A DNA stretch of 64,000 nucleotides from CAZRHH01 sp964599885 (GTDB lineage Bacteria > Chloroflexota > Dehalococcoidia > DSTF01 > JACRBR01). The notes under the pieces were generated by a model. The model saw only the letters and a program-made list of their open reading frames with translations. It was not told the origin of the DNA and ran no database searches. The stretch lies in assembly GCA_964599885.1 (NCBI GenBank), contig CAZRHH010000012.1:5957-69956 (forward strand). The letters run 5' to 3'. The translations under genes were made by a program, and so were the position numbers. Shown here piece after piece: positions 38,201 through 47,423 of this stretch (its first letter is position 1; every line of letters begins with the position of its first letter).

Positions 38201-39232
38201 GTGAAGCGCGTCTTCGTTACCGGTGGCGCCGGGTTCATCGGGAGCAACTTCATTCGCCACTTGATGCGCGAACGCAGCGACGTCCACGTCGTCAACTTCG
38301 ACGCGCTGACGTACGCCGGCAATCCGGAGAATCTGCGCGACGTGGCCGGCGACCCGCGCTACAGCTTCGTCCGCGGCAGCGTCGCCGATGCCGCGGCGAC
38401 GCTCAAAGCGATGCGCGGCTGCGACGCTGTCGTCAACTTCGCCGCCGAATCGCACGTCGACCGCTCGATCGCCGACGCGGCGGACTTCGTCGAGACGAAC
38501 GTACGCGGCGCCTACAACGTGCTCGTCGCGGCGCGCGATCTGGGCGTCGAGCGCGTACTGCACATCGCGACGGACGAAGTCTACGGCCCGGCGACGCGCG
38601 ACAATCCGCGGTTCGAGCGGGACGCGTTCTTGCCGCGCAGCCCCTACGCCGTCAGCAAGGCCGCCGGCGACATGATGTGCTATGCGTTCGCCGAGACATA
38701 CGGCCTCGGCGTGGTGGTCGCGCGGCCGGCGAACAACGTCGGCCCATACCAGTACCCCGAGAAGGCGGTGCCGCTCTTCATCACGAACGCGCTCGATGAT
38801 GAGCCGCTGCCGGTGTACGGCGAGGGCCTGCAGGAGCGCGACCGGCTGTACGTCGAAGACTGCGTGCGCGCGCTGCTGATGCTGCTCGAACACGGCGAGT
38901 CGGGAGAGGCGTACAACATCCAGGCCGGCAACCACCGCCCGAACGTCGACGTCGCACGCGCGGTGCTCGACATGCTCGACAAGCCGTACAGCCTGATCCA
39001 CTACGTCGAAGATCGCGCCGGTCACGACCAGTGCTACTGGATGGATGCGTCGAAGATCCGCGCGCTCGGCTGGCAACCCGAGCACGACTTCGACAGCGCG
39101 ATGCAGCGCACGGTCGAGTGGTACGCGCAGAACCGCCCCTGGTGGGAGAAGATCAAGTCCGGCGACTTCCGCCGCTACTACGAACGCCAGTACGCCGACC
39201 GGCTTGCTGCGTCCCGTCCGTACACGCCGTAG
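38201..39232 (+). CDS. rmlB: dTDP-glucose 4,6-dehydratase
   Basis: A 343-residue short-chain dehydrogenase/reductase that turns dTDP-glucose into dTDP-4-keto-6-deoxyglucose using bound NAD. It has the nucleotide motif TGGAGFIGSNFIRH at the start, NFAAESHVDRSI, STDEVYG-type HIATDEVYGPA and the catalytic Y-x3-K in RSPYAVSKAAGD. GPYQYPEKAVPLFI and YVEDCVRAL are typical of the enzyme. Start is GTG 38201, poorly marked by ribosome-site bases, 13 bases after rmlA. rmlC and rmlD are not in this window, so the final sugar is unknown. Confidence 0.95.
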   Translation: MKRVFVTGGAGFIGSNFIRHLMRERSDVHVVNFDALTYAGNPENLRDVAGDPRYSFVRGSVADAAATLKAMRGCDAVVNFAAESHVDRSIADAADFVETNVRGAYNVLVAARDLGVERVLHIATDEVYGPATRDNPRFERDAFLPRSPYAVSKAAGDMMCYAFAETYGLGVVVARPANNVGPYQYPEKAVPLFITNALDDEPLPVYGEGLQERDRLYVEDCVRALLMLLEHGESGEAYNIQAGNHRPNVDVARAVLDMLDKPYSLIHYVEDRAGHDQCYWMDASKIRALGWQPEHDFDSAMQRTVEWYAQNRPWWEKIKSGDFRRYYERQYADRLAASRPYTP

Positions 39233-39237
39233 TCGAG

Positions 39238-40323
39238 CTACCGCGAAGCGCCGCGATAGCCGCGCGCGGCGATTGGCCACACATCGACGACGCTGTCGCC
39301 ATCGACGGCGTACATCTCGTCGTGGAGATTGATCGTCGGGTCGATGTGCGACGGCCACAGCTCGATGCGGTCGCCGACGGCGAGCGCGCTCTCCGGCGGC
39401 AGCGCGATCGTCGCGTGCTCGTCGCTGAGAAACAGCACCGATGCGCCGGGCACGTCCTTCACGTCAGGATTGCCGTGATCGATCGAGCAGGCCTTGTGGC
39501 CGTTGTCGGAAGCGCACAGATCCGGACGGCCGCGGCTGAGCACCGTTCCCAGCACGCTGAACGCTTTTTCGAACGGGATGTCGAGCTTTGCATAGGCGGT
39601 GTCCATCAGCACGTACGAGCCGGCCTGGACCTCGGTGATGCCTTCCATCGCGCCTGTGATGTCGTAGGTGCCGGTCCCGCCGCCGCTGACGATCTCGCAG
39701 CGCATGCCGGCTTCGCGGATCGCGCGCGCGGTCTGCAGCAGGCGGTCCATCGCCTTCGTCGTGCGCGCCTCGCGCTCGTCGCGCGGCTCGATGCTGACGA
39801 CGTGACCCTCGTATCCCATGACGCCCGCGAGCCGCACGCCCTCCGCCGCTTCGGCGAGCCGCGCCAACTCGACAGCCGGCTCACCCGGCGCGATGCCACA
39901 GCGCGGCAACCCGACATTCACATCAACAAGCACGCCGATCTCAACGCCGGCCGCCCGCGCCGCTGCCGCGAGATCGTCGAGCCCAAAGCGCGAATCGACG
40001 GCAACTTTCAGATCGCAGCGACGCGCCAGCTCCGCAGCACGGGCGGCCTTGCCCGGGCCGACGATCTCGTTCGCGATCAGCACGTCGTCCGTCAGGCTGT
40101 CATCAACGACGATCTCCGCCTCGCCGATCGTGGCGCACGTCAGTCCGGTGCACTGCCCCGCGGCGAGCTGCCGGCGCGCGATCGCCGGCGTCTTGTGCGC
40201 CTTGAAGTGCGGCCGCAGCTTGCACGACCGTGCCGCGAAGTACTCCGCCATTACGCGAACATTCCGCTCCATCGCGGGCAGATCGACAACGAGCGCCGGC
40301 GTCGGAATCTCATGAATCTTCAT
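39238..40323 (-). CDS. D-threonine aldolase/DSD1-like PLP enzyme (fold-type III)
   Basis: A 361-residue pyridoxal-phosphate enzyme of the alanine-racemase fold. The Schiff-base Lys lies in RPHFKAHKTPAIAR near residue 42; GLTCATIGEAE, SGGGTGTYD and a metal-site motif H-x-D (PSHIDPTINLHD) near the C terminus are present. The H-x-D form matches low-specificity D-threonine aldolases, while eukaryotic D-serine dehydratases have H-x-C, so an aldolase acting on D-threonine or similar beta-hydroxy D-amino acids is preferred. It converges on rmlB (5 bases between stops) and diverges from plsY. Confidence 0.85.
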   Translation of the reverse strand: MKIHEIPTPALVVDLPAMERNVRVMAEYFAARSCKLRPHFKAHKTPAIARRQLAAGQCTGLTCATIGEAEIVVDDSLTDDVLIANEIVGPGKAARAAELARRCDLKVAVDSRFGLDDLAAAARAAGVEIGVLVDVNVGLPRCGIAPGEPAVELARLAEAAEGVRLAGVMGYEGHVVSIEPRDEREARTTKAMDRLLQTARAIREAGMRCEIVSGGGTGTYDITGAMEGITEVQAGSYVLMDTAYAKLDIPFEKAFSVLGTVLSRGRPDLCASDNGHKACSIDHGNPDVKDVPGASVLFLSDEHATIALPPESALAVGDRIELWPSHIDPTINLHDEMYAVDGDSVVDVWPIAARGYRGASR

Positions 40324-40380
40324 GCCCGCAGCCTACGCGTTAGCCCCTGCACGTTCCAGCGACTCGATCCCGCATCGCTT

Positions 40381-40433
40381 TTCCCGTTTCTCGCGTCCCG
40401 CTTCCCAATCCTCTATATCTGTGACATCTGTGG
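40381..40433. repeat. Two adjacent short low-complexity repeats upstream of plsY
   Basis: Positions 40381-40410 hold TTCCCG/TCTCGCG/TCCCGC-type words whose inverse resembles 1631-1660; positions 40417-40433 read ATCTGTGACATCTGTGG, nearly the inverse of 9797-9816. Confidence 0.4.
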
Positions 40434-40455
40434 ATAGCACAGCAGGGAGCACCGT

Positions 40456-41139
40456 ATGTGGTGGGCGATTCCGCTCGCGGCGATCATCGGCTATGCGATC
40501 GGCTCGATACCGGTCGGGCTGATCGTCGGGCGCGTCACGCGCGGCATCGACGTGCGCGACTACGGCAGCGGCGTCACCGGCGCGACGAACGTCATCCGCA
40601 CGTCGGGACTGAAGGCCGGCATCGTCACCATCATCGGCGACATCGCGAAGGGCATCGCGCCGGTCTACGTCGGCCTCGATCTGGCACGGCTCGCAGACAT
40701 CGACGTGAAGGACGACCGTGCGTGGGTCGCCGCTGTCGCCGCGTTCGCCGCAGTCGGCGGGCACATCTGGCCGGTGTTCGCCGGCTTCCGCGGCGGCAAG
40801 GCCGTCGCCACCGGATTCGGCGCAGCGCTGGCGATGAACCCACTCGCGTCGGTCGCGCTGATCCCCGTCGCGGCGCTCGTCGTCGGCGCGACGCGCATCA
40901 TGTCACTGATGTCGATCACGATGGCGCCCGCGCTGGCGCTGCTCTTCATCGTGCTGGCGATCATCGACGTCAGCCCGCCGGCGTACGCGTTCTACGCCAC
41001 CGGCGCCGCCGCGCTGATCCTCTACAAGCACCGCCCCAACATCGAACGCCTGCTCGCCGGGACGGAGCCCAAAATCGGCCGCGGCGGCGAAAAGCGAGGG
41101 CCGGAGGGCGAAGAAGGTGCGCCGTCGCGTAGCAGATGA
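40456..41139 (+). CDS. plsY: Acyl-phosphate glycerol-3-phosphate acyltransferase PlsY
   Basis: A 227-residue integral membrane enzyme that transfers an acyl group from acyl-phosphate to glycerol-3-phosphate, the first step of phospholipid synthesis. It has AIIGYAIGSIPVGLIVGR with the SIP motif, DVRDYGSGVTGATNVIRT (the S-G-N-x-G-x-T-N-like motif; here G-x-T-G-A-T-N), GGHIWPVFAGFRGGKAVATGFG and a conserved KHRPNIERLLAG near the end. A hydrophilic Glu/Gly/Arg tail follows. CAGGGAGC lies before ATG 40456. Its stop codon directly abuts the stop of the opposing lipoprotein gene. Confidence 0.93.
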   Translation: MWWAIPLAAIIGYAIGSIPVGLIVGRVTRGIDVRDYGSGVTGATNVIRTSGLKAGIVTIIGDIAKGIAPVYVGLDLARLADIDVKDDRAWVAAVAAFAAVGGHIWPVFAGFRGGKAVATGFGAALAMNPLASVALIPVAALVVGATRIMSLMSITMAPALALLFIVLAIIDVSPPAYAFYATGAAALILYKHRPNIERLLAGTEPKIGRGGEKRGPEGEEGAPSRSR

Positions 41140-41814
41140 TCAGCCCGCACCACCTGGGCCCTGCTCCACGGCCGCGCGGAGCCGCGCCGCTGCCGTGTCG
41201 AGCAGTTCCCGCGTCAGGGTCGCGGCATCGAGTCTCGAAATGTTGACGGCCAGGATCAGCGTGATGAATTGTTCAACTCGGATCACTCCGGCACTCAAGC
41301 GCAAAGCCTCGACGCCGGCTGTTGAACTTCGCGCACTCAGGAAAAACCTGTCAGGGGTCGACTGAACGGACCCGGCGTCGACCGTCCACTTGGATTCGAC
41401 CCCTCCGGCGGGCGCACTATCCGTCCACTCGGTGCAATCGAAGGCTCGCGTCAGGTCGGCGAAGGCAACTGCAGCTTCGTCAACACTCATCGACCGCGTA
41501 ACAAATTGCGCGATCGATCCCGTTCCTGTGGATGTGTCAGTCGTCGCTCTCGCAACGCCGCTGACCGCCCTCAATGACTCCGGCAAAGAAACGGGGTTCC
41601 CACAGACGGCACCCATTTCCGGCAGATCCATTATCTCGGTCGTCCAGCCCTCCGGAAAAACTGAGGCGGGCAACAGGAGTTCGCTCGAAAGCCGCTCGAT
41701 CGCGGCGACGTTGTCATCGTCGGCGCCGTCGTCGCCGTCAGGCGAATCCGAGCACGCGCCAAAAGCCAACACGAACATCAACAGCGCCGCAGCAACGAAC
41801 GCCAAGCGTCTCAA
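41140..41814 (-). CDS. Putative lipoprotein of unknown function
   Basis: A 224-residue predicted lipoprotein. From TTG 41814 the chain opens with a signal peptide (LRRLAFVAAALLMFVLAFGAC) with a usable lipobox (F-G-A-C) and a short acidic linker. The rest has no recognised family; there are two more Cys residues (in MGAVCGNP and FDCTEW), which could be paired. The TTG start is selected over the longer frame because GAGGAG lies about 9 bases upstream and it puts the signal peptide at the N terminus. It is the last gene of the mre-rod operon, 61 bases after the YbhN-like gene. Confidence 0.65.
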   Translation of the reverse strand: MRRLAFVAAALLMFVLAFGACSDSPDGDDGADDDNVAAIERLSSELLLPASVFPEGWTTEIMDLPEMGAVCGNPVSLPESLRAVSGVARATTDTSTGTGSIAQFVTRSMSVDEAAVAFADLTRAFDCTEWTDSAPAGGVESKWTVDAGSVQSTPDRFFLSARSSTAGVEALRLSAGVIRVEQFITLILAVNISRLDAATLTRELLDTAAARLRAAVEQGPGGAG

Positions 41815-41841
41815 ACCGTCATCCGCTCCTCTCTGCGCGTG

Positions 41842-41867
41842 CGACCAACGTCCAACGTCCAACCTCC
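41842..41867. repeat. Tandem CCAACGT repeat
   Basis: The 7-base word CCAACGT occurs in tandem (CCAACGTCCAACGTCCAACCT) between the YbhN-like gene and the lipoprotein gene. Confidence 0.4.
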
Positions 41868-41875
41868 GCTGACCG

Positions 41876-42856
41876 TCACCGCGTTGCCGCCGCCGGCTCC
41901 GGCACGGCGTTCCGCGCCGCCACCCGCTCGATCACTTCGATGATCAGCAGGCCGGTGCCGTTCGAGACGATCAGCAGCAGGCCGAGCACGAAGCCGGCCG
42001 ACGCACCCTGCGCCGCCGTTGCGCCGGCGCGATCGATCAGCGCCGAGTAGCTCGACTCGCGCACGCCGAGACCGCCGAGCGTGATCGGCAGCAGCAACGC
42101 CAGCGCGACGAGCCACGTCGCGAACGCCCAGTACCACCACGACACGTCGATGCCGAGGGCGCGTCCGGCGAGCGCAATCGTCGAGATGTAGAGCGCCTGG
42201 ATGGCGAACGAGAACACCGTCATCTGGTAGACGACGATCATCTCGCGGCGATGCGCGACGAGATTGCGCAGGAAGTGATCGTCGCGCAGCACCGGGAACG
42301 GCACGCGCGGCACGATGAACGCCAGCACCAGCGCCGCCGCCGCGCCGCCCGCCAGCGCGAACATGCCGATGTACAACTCACCGTAGTAGAACGCCGCACC
42401 GAGCGCGCCGATGCACGTCATCGCCGCGTAGCCTGTCGCACGCTCGTACAGCACGCTCATCGTCACGTCGGCGGCGCGCGCGTTCGCCTCACGCTGGATG
42501 CGGTAGACGCGATAGACGTCGCCGCCCACCGCCGTCGGCAGCACGTTGCTCAGAAGATTGCCGATGCAGTACGCCCGCGCCAGCCGCAGGAACGGCGCCT
42601 GCACGTCGCGCGCGCGCAACAGCAGCATCCACTTCACAGCCACCATCGCCTGCACCACGAACATCAGCCCGGCGGCGCCGGCGAGCATCATCGGGTCGGC
42701 GTCACGCGCCGTATCGCGCAGATCGCCGGGCGAGAGTTTGAAGATCAGGCCGCCGATGATCGCCAGCGTCACGGCGACGCGGATCAGCGCGAAGGCGCGG
42801 CTCTGGAGGAAGCCTCCAGTCGCGTCAGGTGCGGCGGCGTTTGCGTCGATGACCAA
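41876..42856 (-). CDS. YbhN/UPF0104-type flippase-like membrane protein, second copy
   Basis: A 326-residue protein with about eight transmembrane segments, homologous in layout to the product at 1668-2675. It has CIGNLLSNVLPTAVGGDVYRVYRI (about residues 92-115), the family's N-x-x-P-x-x-x-G-D-x-x-R motif, and GLGVRESSYSALI near residue 265. The start is TTG 42856, inside the 3' end of rodA (32-base overlap), so the exact start may be later. Its place directly after rodA suggests a part in delivering lipid-linked material for wall or surface polymers; this is inference from order only. Confidence 0.78.
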   Translation of the reverse strand: MVIDANAAAPDATGGFLQSRAFALIRVAVTLAIIGGLIFKLSPGDLRDTARDADPMMLAGAAGLMFVVQAMVAVKWMLLLRARDVQAPFLRLARAYCIGNLLSNVLPTAVGGDVYRVYRIQREANARAADVTMSVLYERATGYAAMTCIGALGAAFYYGELYIGMFALAGGAAAALVLAFIVPRVPFPVLRDDHFLRNLVAHRREMIVVYQMTVFSFAIQALYISTIALAGRALGIDVSWWYWAFATWLVALALLLPITLGGLGVRESSYSALIDRAGATAAQGASAGFVLGLLLIVSNGTGLLIIEVIERVAARNAVPEPAAATR

Positions 42857-43946
42857 GAATGCTCTGCAATACTCCCAGCGACGCCAGCACCGTCACGAGC
42901 GAGCTGCCGCCCTGGCTCACGAGCGGCAGCGGCACGCCCGTCACCGGTACGAGACGAATGTTCACGCCGATGTTAACAAACACCTGGAACAGGATGAACG
43001 TCATCACGCCGACCGCGATCAGCCGGCCGAACGTGTCGTCAGCGTGCCCGGCGACGCGCAAGCAACGGAACAGCACGATGATGAACAGCCCGAACAGCAC
43101 CATCGCACCCGCGAATCCCAGCTCCTCGGCGCCGACGCTGAACACGTAGTCCGTCGTCTGGGTCCGCAGGTAGTCGAGCTGCGTCTGCGTGCCGTGTGTC
43201 AGCCCCTGACCCCACATCCGGCCGGCGCCGATGCTGATCTCCGCCTGCAGGATGTTGAAGCCCGTGCCGGTCGGGTCTTTGTTCGGATCGAGCCAGATGT
43301 CGATGCGCTCGCGCTGGTATCCGTGCGCGAGCTGCCACAGCGCGAGCGGTGCGAGCGCCGCCACGCCGACGATCAGCGCGGCCACGTGGAGCGGCTTCGC
43401 GCCGGCGATGACCACCATGCCGAACCACAGCACGAGAAACACCAGCGACGAACCGAGATCCGGTTCGATCAGCACGAGGAATGCCGGCACCGCGGCGATG
43501 AACATCGACGTCACGAAGACGCGGATGGTTTGCACCTTCTCCTCGTTGTCGGAGAAGTACTTCGCCAGCATGATCACCGTACACACTTTCGCGATCTCCG
43601 AAGGCTGCACCTGTGTGCCGCCGATCGTGATCCAGCGCCGCGCGCCGTACTCGCTCGACCCGGCGACCAGTACGTACACCAGACCCGCCAGCGCCAGCAG
43701 ATAGATCGTGATGCTCAGCGGACCGAGCACGCGGTAGTCGACGCGCGAGAGCGCCACCATGGCGACGAGCCCCATTGCGGCGAAGACGACCTGCCGTGTC
43801 ACCGGGTGGCCGAGCGCCTGTCCGGGTGCGCCGTAGTTCGTCAGGCTGCCGCTGTAGATGAGCAACGCGCCGTACGCCGTCAGACCCATCGCGGCCAGCA
43901 GCATGATGTAGTCGAACTCGCGCGTCGGGCCGTTGCGCATGTTCAT
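42825..43946 (-). CDS. rodA: Rod-shape determining SEDS glycosyltransferase RodA
   Basis: A 373-residue SEDS-family peptidoglycan polymerase for side-wall growth, working with PBP2. About ten transmembrane helices are visible, with RWITIGGTQVQPSEIAKVC near residue 100, IEPDLGSSLVFLVLWFGM, the long outer loop DIWLDPNKDPTGTGFNILQAEISIGAGR, and VPLPLVSQGGSSL near the C terminus. Start ATG 43946 overlaps the mrdA stop in ATGA. A longer reading frame upstream is only the antisense extension through mrdA. Assigned RodA rather than FtsW by operon partners; ftsW is at 55700. Confidence 0.93.
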   Translation of the reverse strand: MNMRNGPTREFDYIMLLAAMGLTAYGALLIYSGSLTNYGAPGQALGHPVTRQVVFAAMGLVAMVALSRVDYRVLGPLSITIYLLALAGLVYVLVAGSSEYGARRWITIGGTQVQPSEIAKVCTVIMLAKYFSDNEEKVQTIRVFVTSMFIAAVPAFLVLIEPDLGSSLVFLVLWFGMVVIAGAKPLHVAALIVGVAALAPLALWQLAHGYQRERIDIWLDPNKDPTGTGFNILQAEISIGAGRMWGQGLTHGTQTQLDYLRTQTTDYVFSVGAEELGFAGAMVLFGLFIIVLFRCLRVAGHADDTFGRLIAVGVMTFILFQVFVNIGVNIRLVPVTGVPLPLVSQGGSSLVTVLASLGVLQSILGHRRKRRRT

Positions 43947-45877
43947 GGCTGCTGCCCCACAGGCGCGGTCGCCGCGGTGTCGACACGCAGCGGCCGGTGG
44001 AAGTAGTAGTCCATGATCTTCGACCCGAGCGGCGCCGCGTCGAGCGCGCCGACGCCGCGTTCGAGGAACACCGTGACTGCGATCTCGGGCGCCTCGGCCG
44101 GGGCGAAGCCGCTGTACCATGCGTGCGTCTCGTACTGGCCGTTCGCGAACCGCGGGCCGAACTCGGCCGTGCCCGTCTTGCCGCCAACCTGGACGCCGGG
44201 CACAGCGCCCTCTTTCGCCGAACCCCACGATACGGCCTGCGTCATCGCTTCCCGCACGATCGCGAAGTTCTCCGCGTTGATCGGGATCTGGCTCTCGATC
44301 TTCGGCTCGTTCGCGACGATCACGTGGCCTTCAGCGTCGCGCACTTCGCGCACGACACGCGGCGTCAGCAGCTTCCCGCCGTTCGCGACGGCCGCCACGA
44401 CGCGCACCATCTGGATCGGCGTCGCGGCGAGAAATCCCTGGCCGATGCCCATGTTGTACGTGTCACCGAGCGTCCACACCTCGTCCCACGTCTCCATCTT
44501 CCACTCGGGATCCGGCACGTTGCCCGGCGCTTCGCCCGCGATGTCGATGCCGGTTTCGCGGCCTAGGCCGAACATCCGCGTGTAGTCCGCCAGTCTGTCG
44601 ATGCCGAGGCCGTCGAAGTTGTTGCCGTACTCGTGATAGCCGCCCGCGAGGTAGTAGAAGTAGACGTCCGACGACATCGCGATGCCGCCGTAGAAGTTCA
44701 GCGCACCGTGTACCATCCAGTCCCGGAACGTGTAGATCACCGACGGATCGTACTGATTCGGCACGTTGATGAAGCCGTTGCTGACGATCGTCGTCGACGG
44801 CACGGCGACGCCCTCTTGCAGCGCCGCAGCACCCGTGATCTGCTTGAAGATCGAGCCCGGGGCATACTGCTCGGAAAGCGCGTGGTTAACGAGCGGCTTC
44901 TTCGGATCCTCGAGGTACTGCTCGAGCTTGTCCTCGTCGATCTTGCCGGAAAGTACGTTGTTGTCGTACATCGGCAACGACACCAGCGCGAGCACTTCGC
45001 CGGTGTTGACGTCCATCACGATCGCCGCCGCCTGGCCGCCTTTCGCCGCCGCTTGCGTCAGCTCGGTGACCTTCTTCTGCAGATCGAGATCGATCGACAG
45101 CACCAGATCGTTGCCCGGCGTTGCGGCCTCCTGGCTGAGCAGCCGGATCTCGCGCCCGGACGCGTCCTTCTCGATTTGACGCGTGCCCATCTCGCCGCGC
45201 AGATACTCTTCGTACTCCGCCTCGACGCCGGCTTTGCCGATGCGGTCGCTGGCGAGGTAACCGTCGTCCTTGAGCAGCGCGAAGTCTTCTTCGTCGACGC
45301 GCCCGGTATAGCCAAGCAGCGTCGAAAGCAGCTCGCCGCCCGTGTAATGCCGCACCGGCTGGACAACAACCTGCACGCCCGGCATCTCGGCGAGCTGCTC
45401 GCGGACGCGGAACGCGCCTTCCTTATCGAGGCCGTCTCTGACGATCACCGGCGTGAACGGATCGTTCGATTGCCGCGCCGCCTCGATCCGCAGCGTCGTC
45501 TCGAGCGCGGGCACACCGAGTAACGCTTCGACGGCTCCGGCGATTTCGAGCGTGCGCTCCTTCGGAATGTCCGCCGCGACGACGGCAGCCGCGAAGCTCG
45601 GCACGTTCTCGACGACGGGCACCCCGTTGCGGTCATAGATCAGCCCGCGCGACGGGGTCACCGGCTCGACGCGTAGCTGATTCAGTTCGGCGCGCTGCTC
45701 AAACTCGGCGCCGTTCAGCAACTGCAGCCGCGCGAGTTGTACCGTCAGCACGCCGAACGCCAGCAGCACCATCAAGCGCAGAAATGTGAGCTTGACGCCG
45801 ATCTGTTCTTTGGGGTCGGCGGTCTCGACGTTCTCCGAACGCCACCGCCGCCGCCTGCCCGTGCTGAGGATCCCCAA
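43943..45877 (-). CDS. mrdA: Penicillin-binding protein 2 (elongation transpeptidase)
   Basis: A 644-residue class B penicillin-binding protein that cross-links side-wall peptidoglycan with RodA. One N-terminal membrane helix (FLRLMVLLAFGVLTVQLARL, about 30-50) precedes the pedestal with RGLIYDRNGVPV. The transpeptidase domain has the S-x-x-K motif in YAPGSIFKQ, an S-x-D variant (SSDVYFY) where S-x-N is usual, and K-T-G in VGGKTGTAEF. Start is TTG 45877 preceded by AGGAAG. It follows mreD by 59 bases and overlaps rodA by 4. Confidence 0.93.
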   Translation of the reverse strand: MGILSTGRRRRWRSENVETADPKEQIGVKLTFLRLMVLLAFGVLTVQLARLQLLNGAEFEQRAELNQLRVEPVTPSRGLIYDRNGVPVVENVPSFAAAVVAADIPKERTLEIAGAVEALLGVPALETTLRIEAARQSNDPFTPVIVRDGLDKEGAFRVREQLAEMPGVQVVVQPVRHYTGGELLSTLLGYTGRVDEEDFALLKDDGYLASDRIGKAGVEAEYEEYLRGEMGTRQIEKDASGREIRLLSQEAATPGNDLVLSIDLDLQKKVTELTQAAAKGGQAAAIVMDVNTGEVLALVSLPMYDNNVLSGKIDEDKLEQYLEDPKKPLVNHALSEQYAPGSIFKQITGAAALQEGVAVPSTTIVSNGFINVPNQYDPSVIYTFRDWMVHGALNFYGGIAMSSDVYFYYLAGGYHEYGNNFDGLGIDRLADYTRMFGLGRETGIDIAGEAPGNVPDPEWKMETWDEVWTLGDTYNMGIGQGFLAATPIQMVRVVAAVANGGKLLTPRVVREVRDAEGHVIVANEPKIESQIPINAENFAIVREAMTQAVSWGSAKEGAVPGVQVGGKTGTAEFGPRFANGQYETHAWYSGFAPAEAPEIAVTVFLERGVGALDAAPLGSKIMDYYFHRPLRVDTAATAPVGQQP

Positions 45878-45936
45878 TGCGCTTCCTGCGTCCCGTTACA
45901 CCGCGACGGTATACCGCCGCGCTACTCCGTCATTTG

Positions 45937-46440
45937 CTAATACGAGAGTCTGCGGCGCGTGTCTTGCGGCTTCGCGAACCGCATCAGCACGTACACCGGC
46001 GGCGTAATCGCGAGATTGACGATCGTCGCCGGCAGCACAGCCTTCATCAACCCGTTCTCGGGATCGAACACGCCACCCGTCGCCATCACGCCGGCGAGGA
46101 GAATCGATTCGTACACCAACGTTGCACCCGCAACCAGCGCCAGCACGAGCACCGCGTTGCTGTGGATGACGTGCAACTCGCGCACGGCGCCGAACAGCGC
46201 GATCGGCACGATCAACGCCAGCAGCACCAGTCCAGGCGTCTGCAGCCCGACGAAGCCCGACGTGATGCCGGCGACGGCTACCATCGGCAGCACGTCGTCG
46301 AGGCCGCGCACGACGACCCACGCGACGAGCAGCACGAGCATCAAGTTCGGCGCTACGCCGAGTACGTGAAACTGCTCGACCGATGACGCCTGGAACAGCG
46401 CGAGGAAGCACGCGAACCCGCCGCCGAACCAGTATCTCAT
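45937..46440 (-). CDS. mreD: Rod-shape determining protein MreD
   Basis: A 167-residue membrane protein with about five hydrophobic helices, starting MRYWFGGGFACFLALFQASS, with VAPNLMLVLLVAWVVVRG and PENGLMKAVLPATIVNLAI near the end. Sequence identity within MreD is always low, so the call rests on size, topology and its place between mreC and mrdA. ATG 46440 overlaps the mreC stop in ATGA. Confidence 0.85.
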   Translation of the reverse strand: MRYWFGGGFACFLALFQASSVEQFHVLGVAPNLMLVLLVAWVVVRGLDDVLPMVAVAGITSGFVGLQTPGLVLLALIVPIALFGAVRELHVIHSNAVLVLALVAGATLVYESILLAGVMATGGVFDPENGLMKAVLPATIVNLAITPPVYVLMRFAKPQDTRRRLSY

Positions 46441-47261
46441 GGCTTCTCCAGGGTCGTCGGCTCGAAGCTCGTTAGCACGAGTACGTTTTCGAGATCCGTC
46501 AGGCTGGCGAGATGATCGACGTGGACCGACTGAAACAGATCTTGCTCCGTCTTCTGGACCTGCGACACACGCCCGACGACAACGCCGGCCGGGTAACCGC
46601 CGCCCACACCCGACGTGATGACGAAGTCGCCTTCCTTCACGACCGCCCCTTGCCCGACGAACTCCATCACGAGATCGCCACCGTAGTTGCCGGCGACGAC
46701 GCCCTCGGCGCGCGACTCTTGCACCATGGCGCTGACGGCGCTCTTCGGATCGGTGATCAGCGTGACCCACGCGTAATCGTCGAACGTCCGCGTGATCGTG
46801 CCGACGAGGCTGCGGCCCTCCGTCACGACGATCATCCCTTCGCGCACGCCGTCGGCGCGGCCGGCGTTGATGCCCACCATCGATCGCACGTTGCTCGAAT
46901 CGCGCGCGATCACAGACGACGTGAGGAACGTGTCGCTGGGGAACTGTCCGCGCACTTCCGTCAGGTCTTCGAGGTTCTTCAGCTTGATCGAATCTTCTCG
47001 CGCCAGCGCCAGGTCGTTGGTCAGGCGCTCATTTTCGGCGCGGAGATCCTTGTTTTCGGTTGAAAGCCCGTTGGCGTCGGTGATGTTGTTGACCCAGTCG
47101 GCGACCGGGCGCGTCGTGTCGCGCATCAGCGCCGACATCGGTTCCGTTACGTTAAGTGTGAGATTCTCGACCGGATCGAGGACGGTCAGACGGCTCATCG
47201 TCATCAGGACGAACGCGGCGATTCCGATGAAGCCCGTCCAGGCCAGCGTCCGTGCGGTCAT
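46437..47261 (-). CDS. mreC: Rod-shape determining protein MreC
   Basis: A 274-residue envelope protein that links the cytoskeleton and PBP2. It has one N-terminal helix (WTGFIGIAAFVLMTM), a coiled coil (NKDLRAENERLTNDLALARED, about residues 70-95) and the two beta-domains with VIARDSSNVRSMVGINAGRADGV, GEGRSLVGTI-like loop, and VTSGVGGGYPAGVVVGRV. The start at ATG 47261 is preferred for its GGGGAAG ribosome site; ATG 47327 would add 22 residues. mreB, normally just upstream, is missing here and a mogA-type gene lies there. Confidence 0.92.
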   Translation of the reverse strand: MTARTLAWTGFIGIAAFVLMTMSRLTVLDPVENLTLNVTEPMSALMRDTTRPVADWVNNITDANGLSTENKDLRAENERLTNDLALAREDSIKLKNLEDLTEVRGQFPSDTFLTSSVIARDSSNVRSMVGINAGRADGVREGMIVVTEGRSLVGTITRTFDDYAWVTLITDPKSAVSAMVQESRAEGVVAGNYGGDLVMEFVGQGAVVKEGDFVITSGVGGGYPAGVVVGRVSQVQKTEQDLFQSVHVDHLASLTDLENVLVLTSFEPTTLEKP

Positions 47262-47423
47262 CGACAGCTTCCCCGCCGCAGGCAACGGACAATGCGCACG
47301 CGGTAGGCGTGTCACTGCTCCGCGCATAAAGAGTCATGTGAAATCCGGACGAGTATAGCCCAACAATGCGCCACGTGCGACACGCGATCGCAGCAGTATC
47401 TGTTACAAACGCGGATACGCCCG

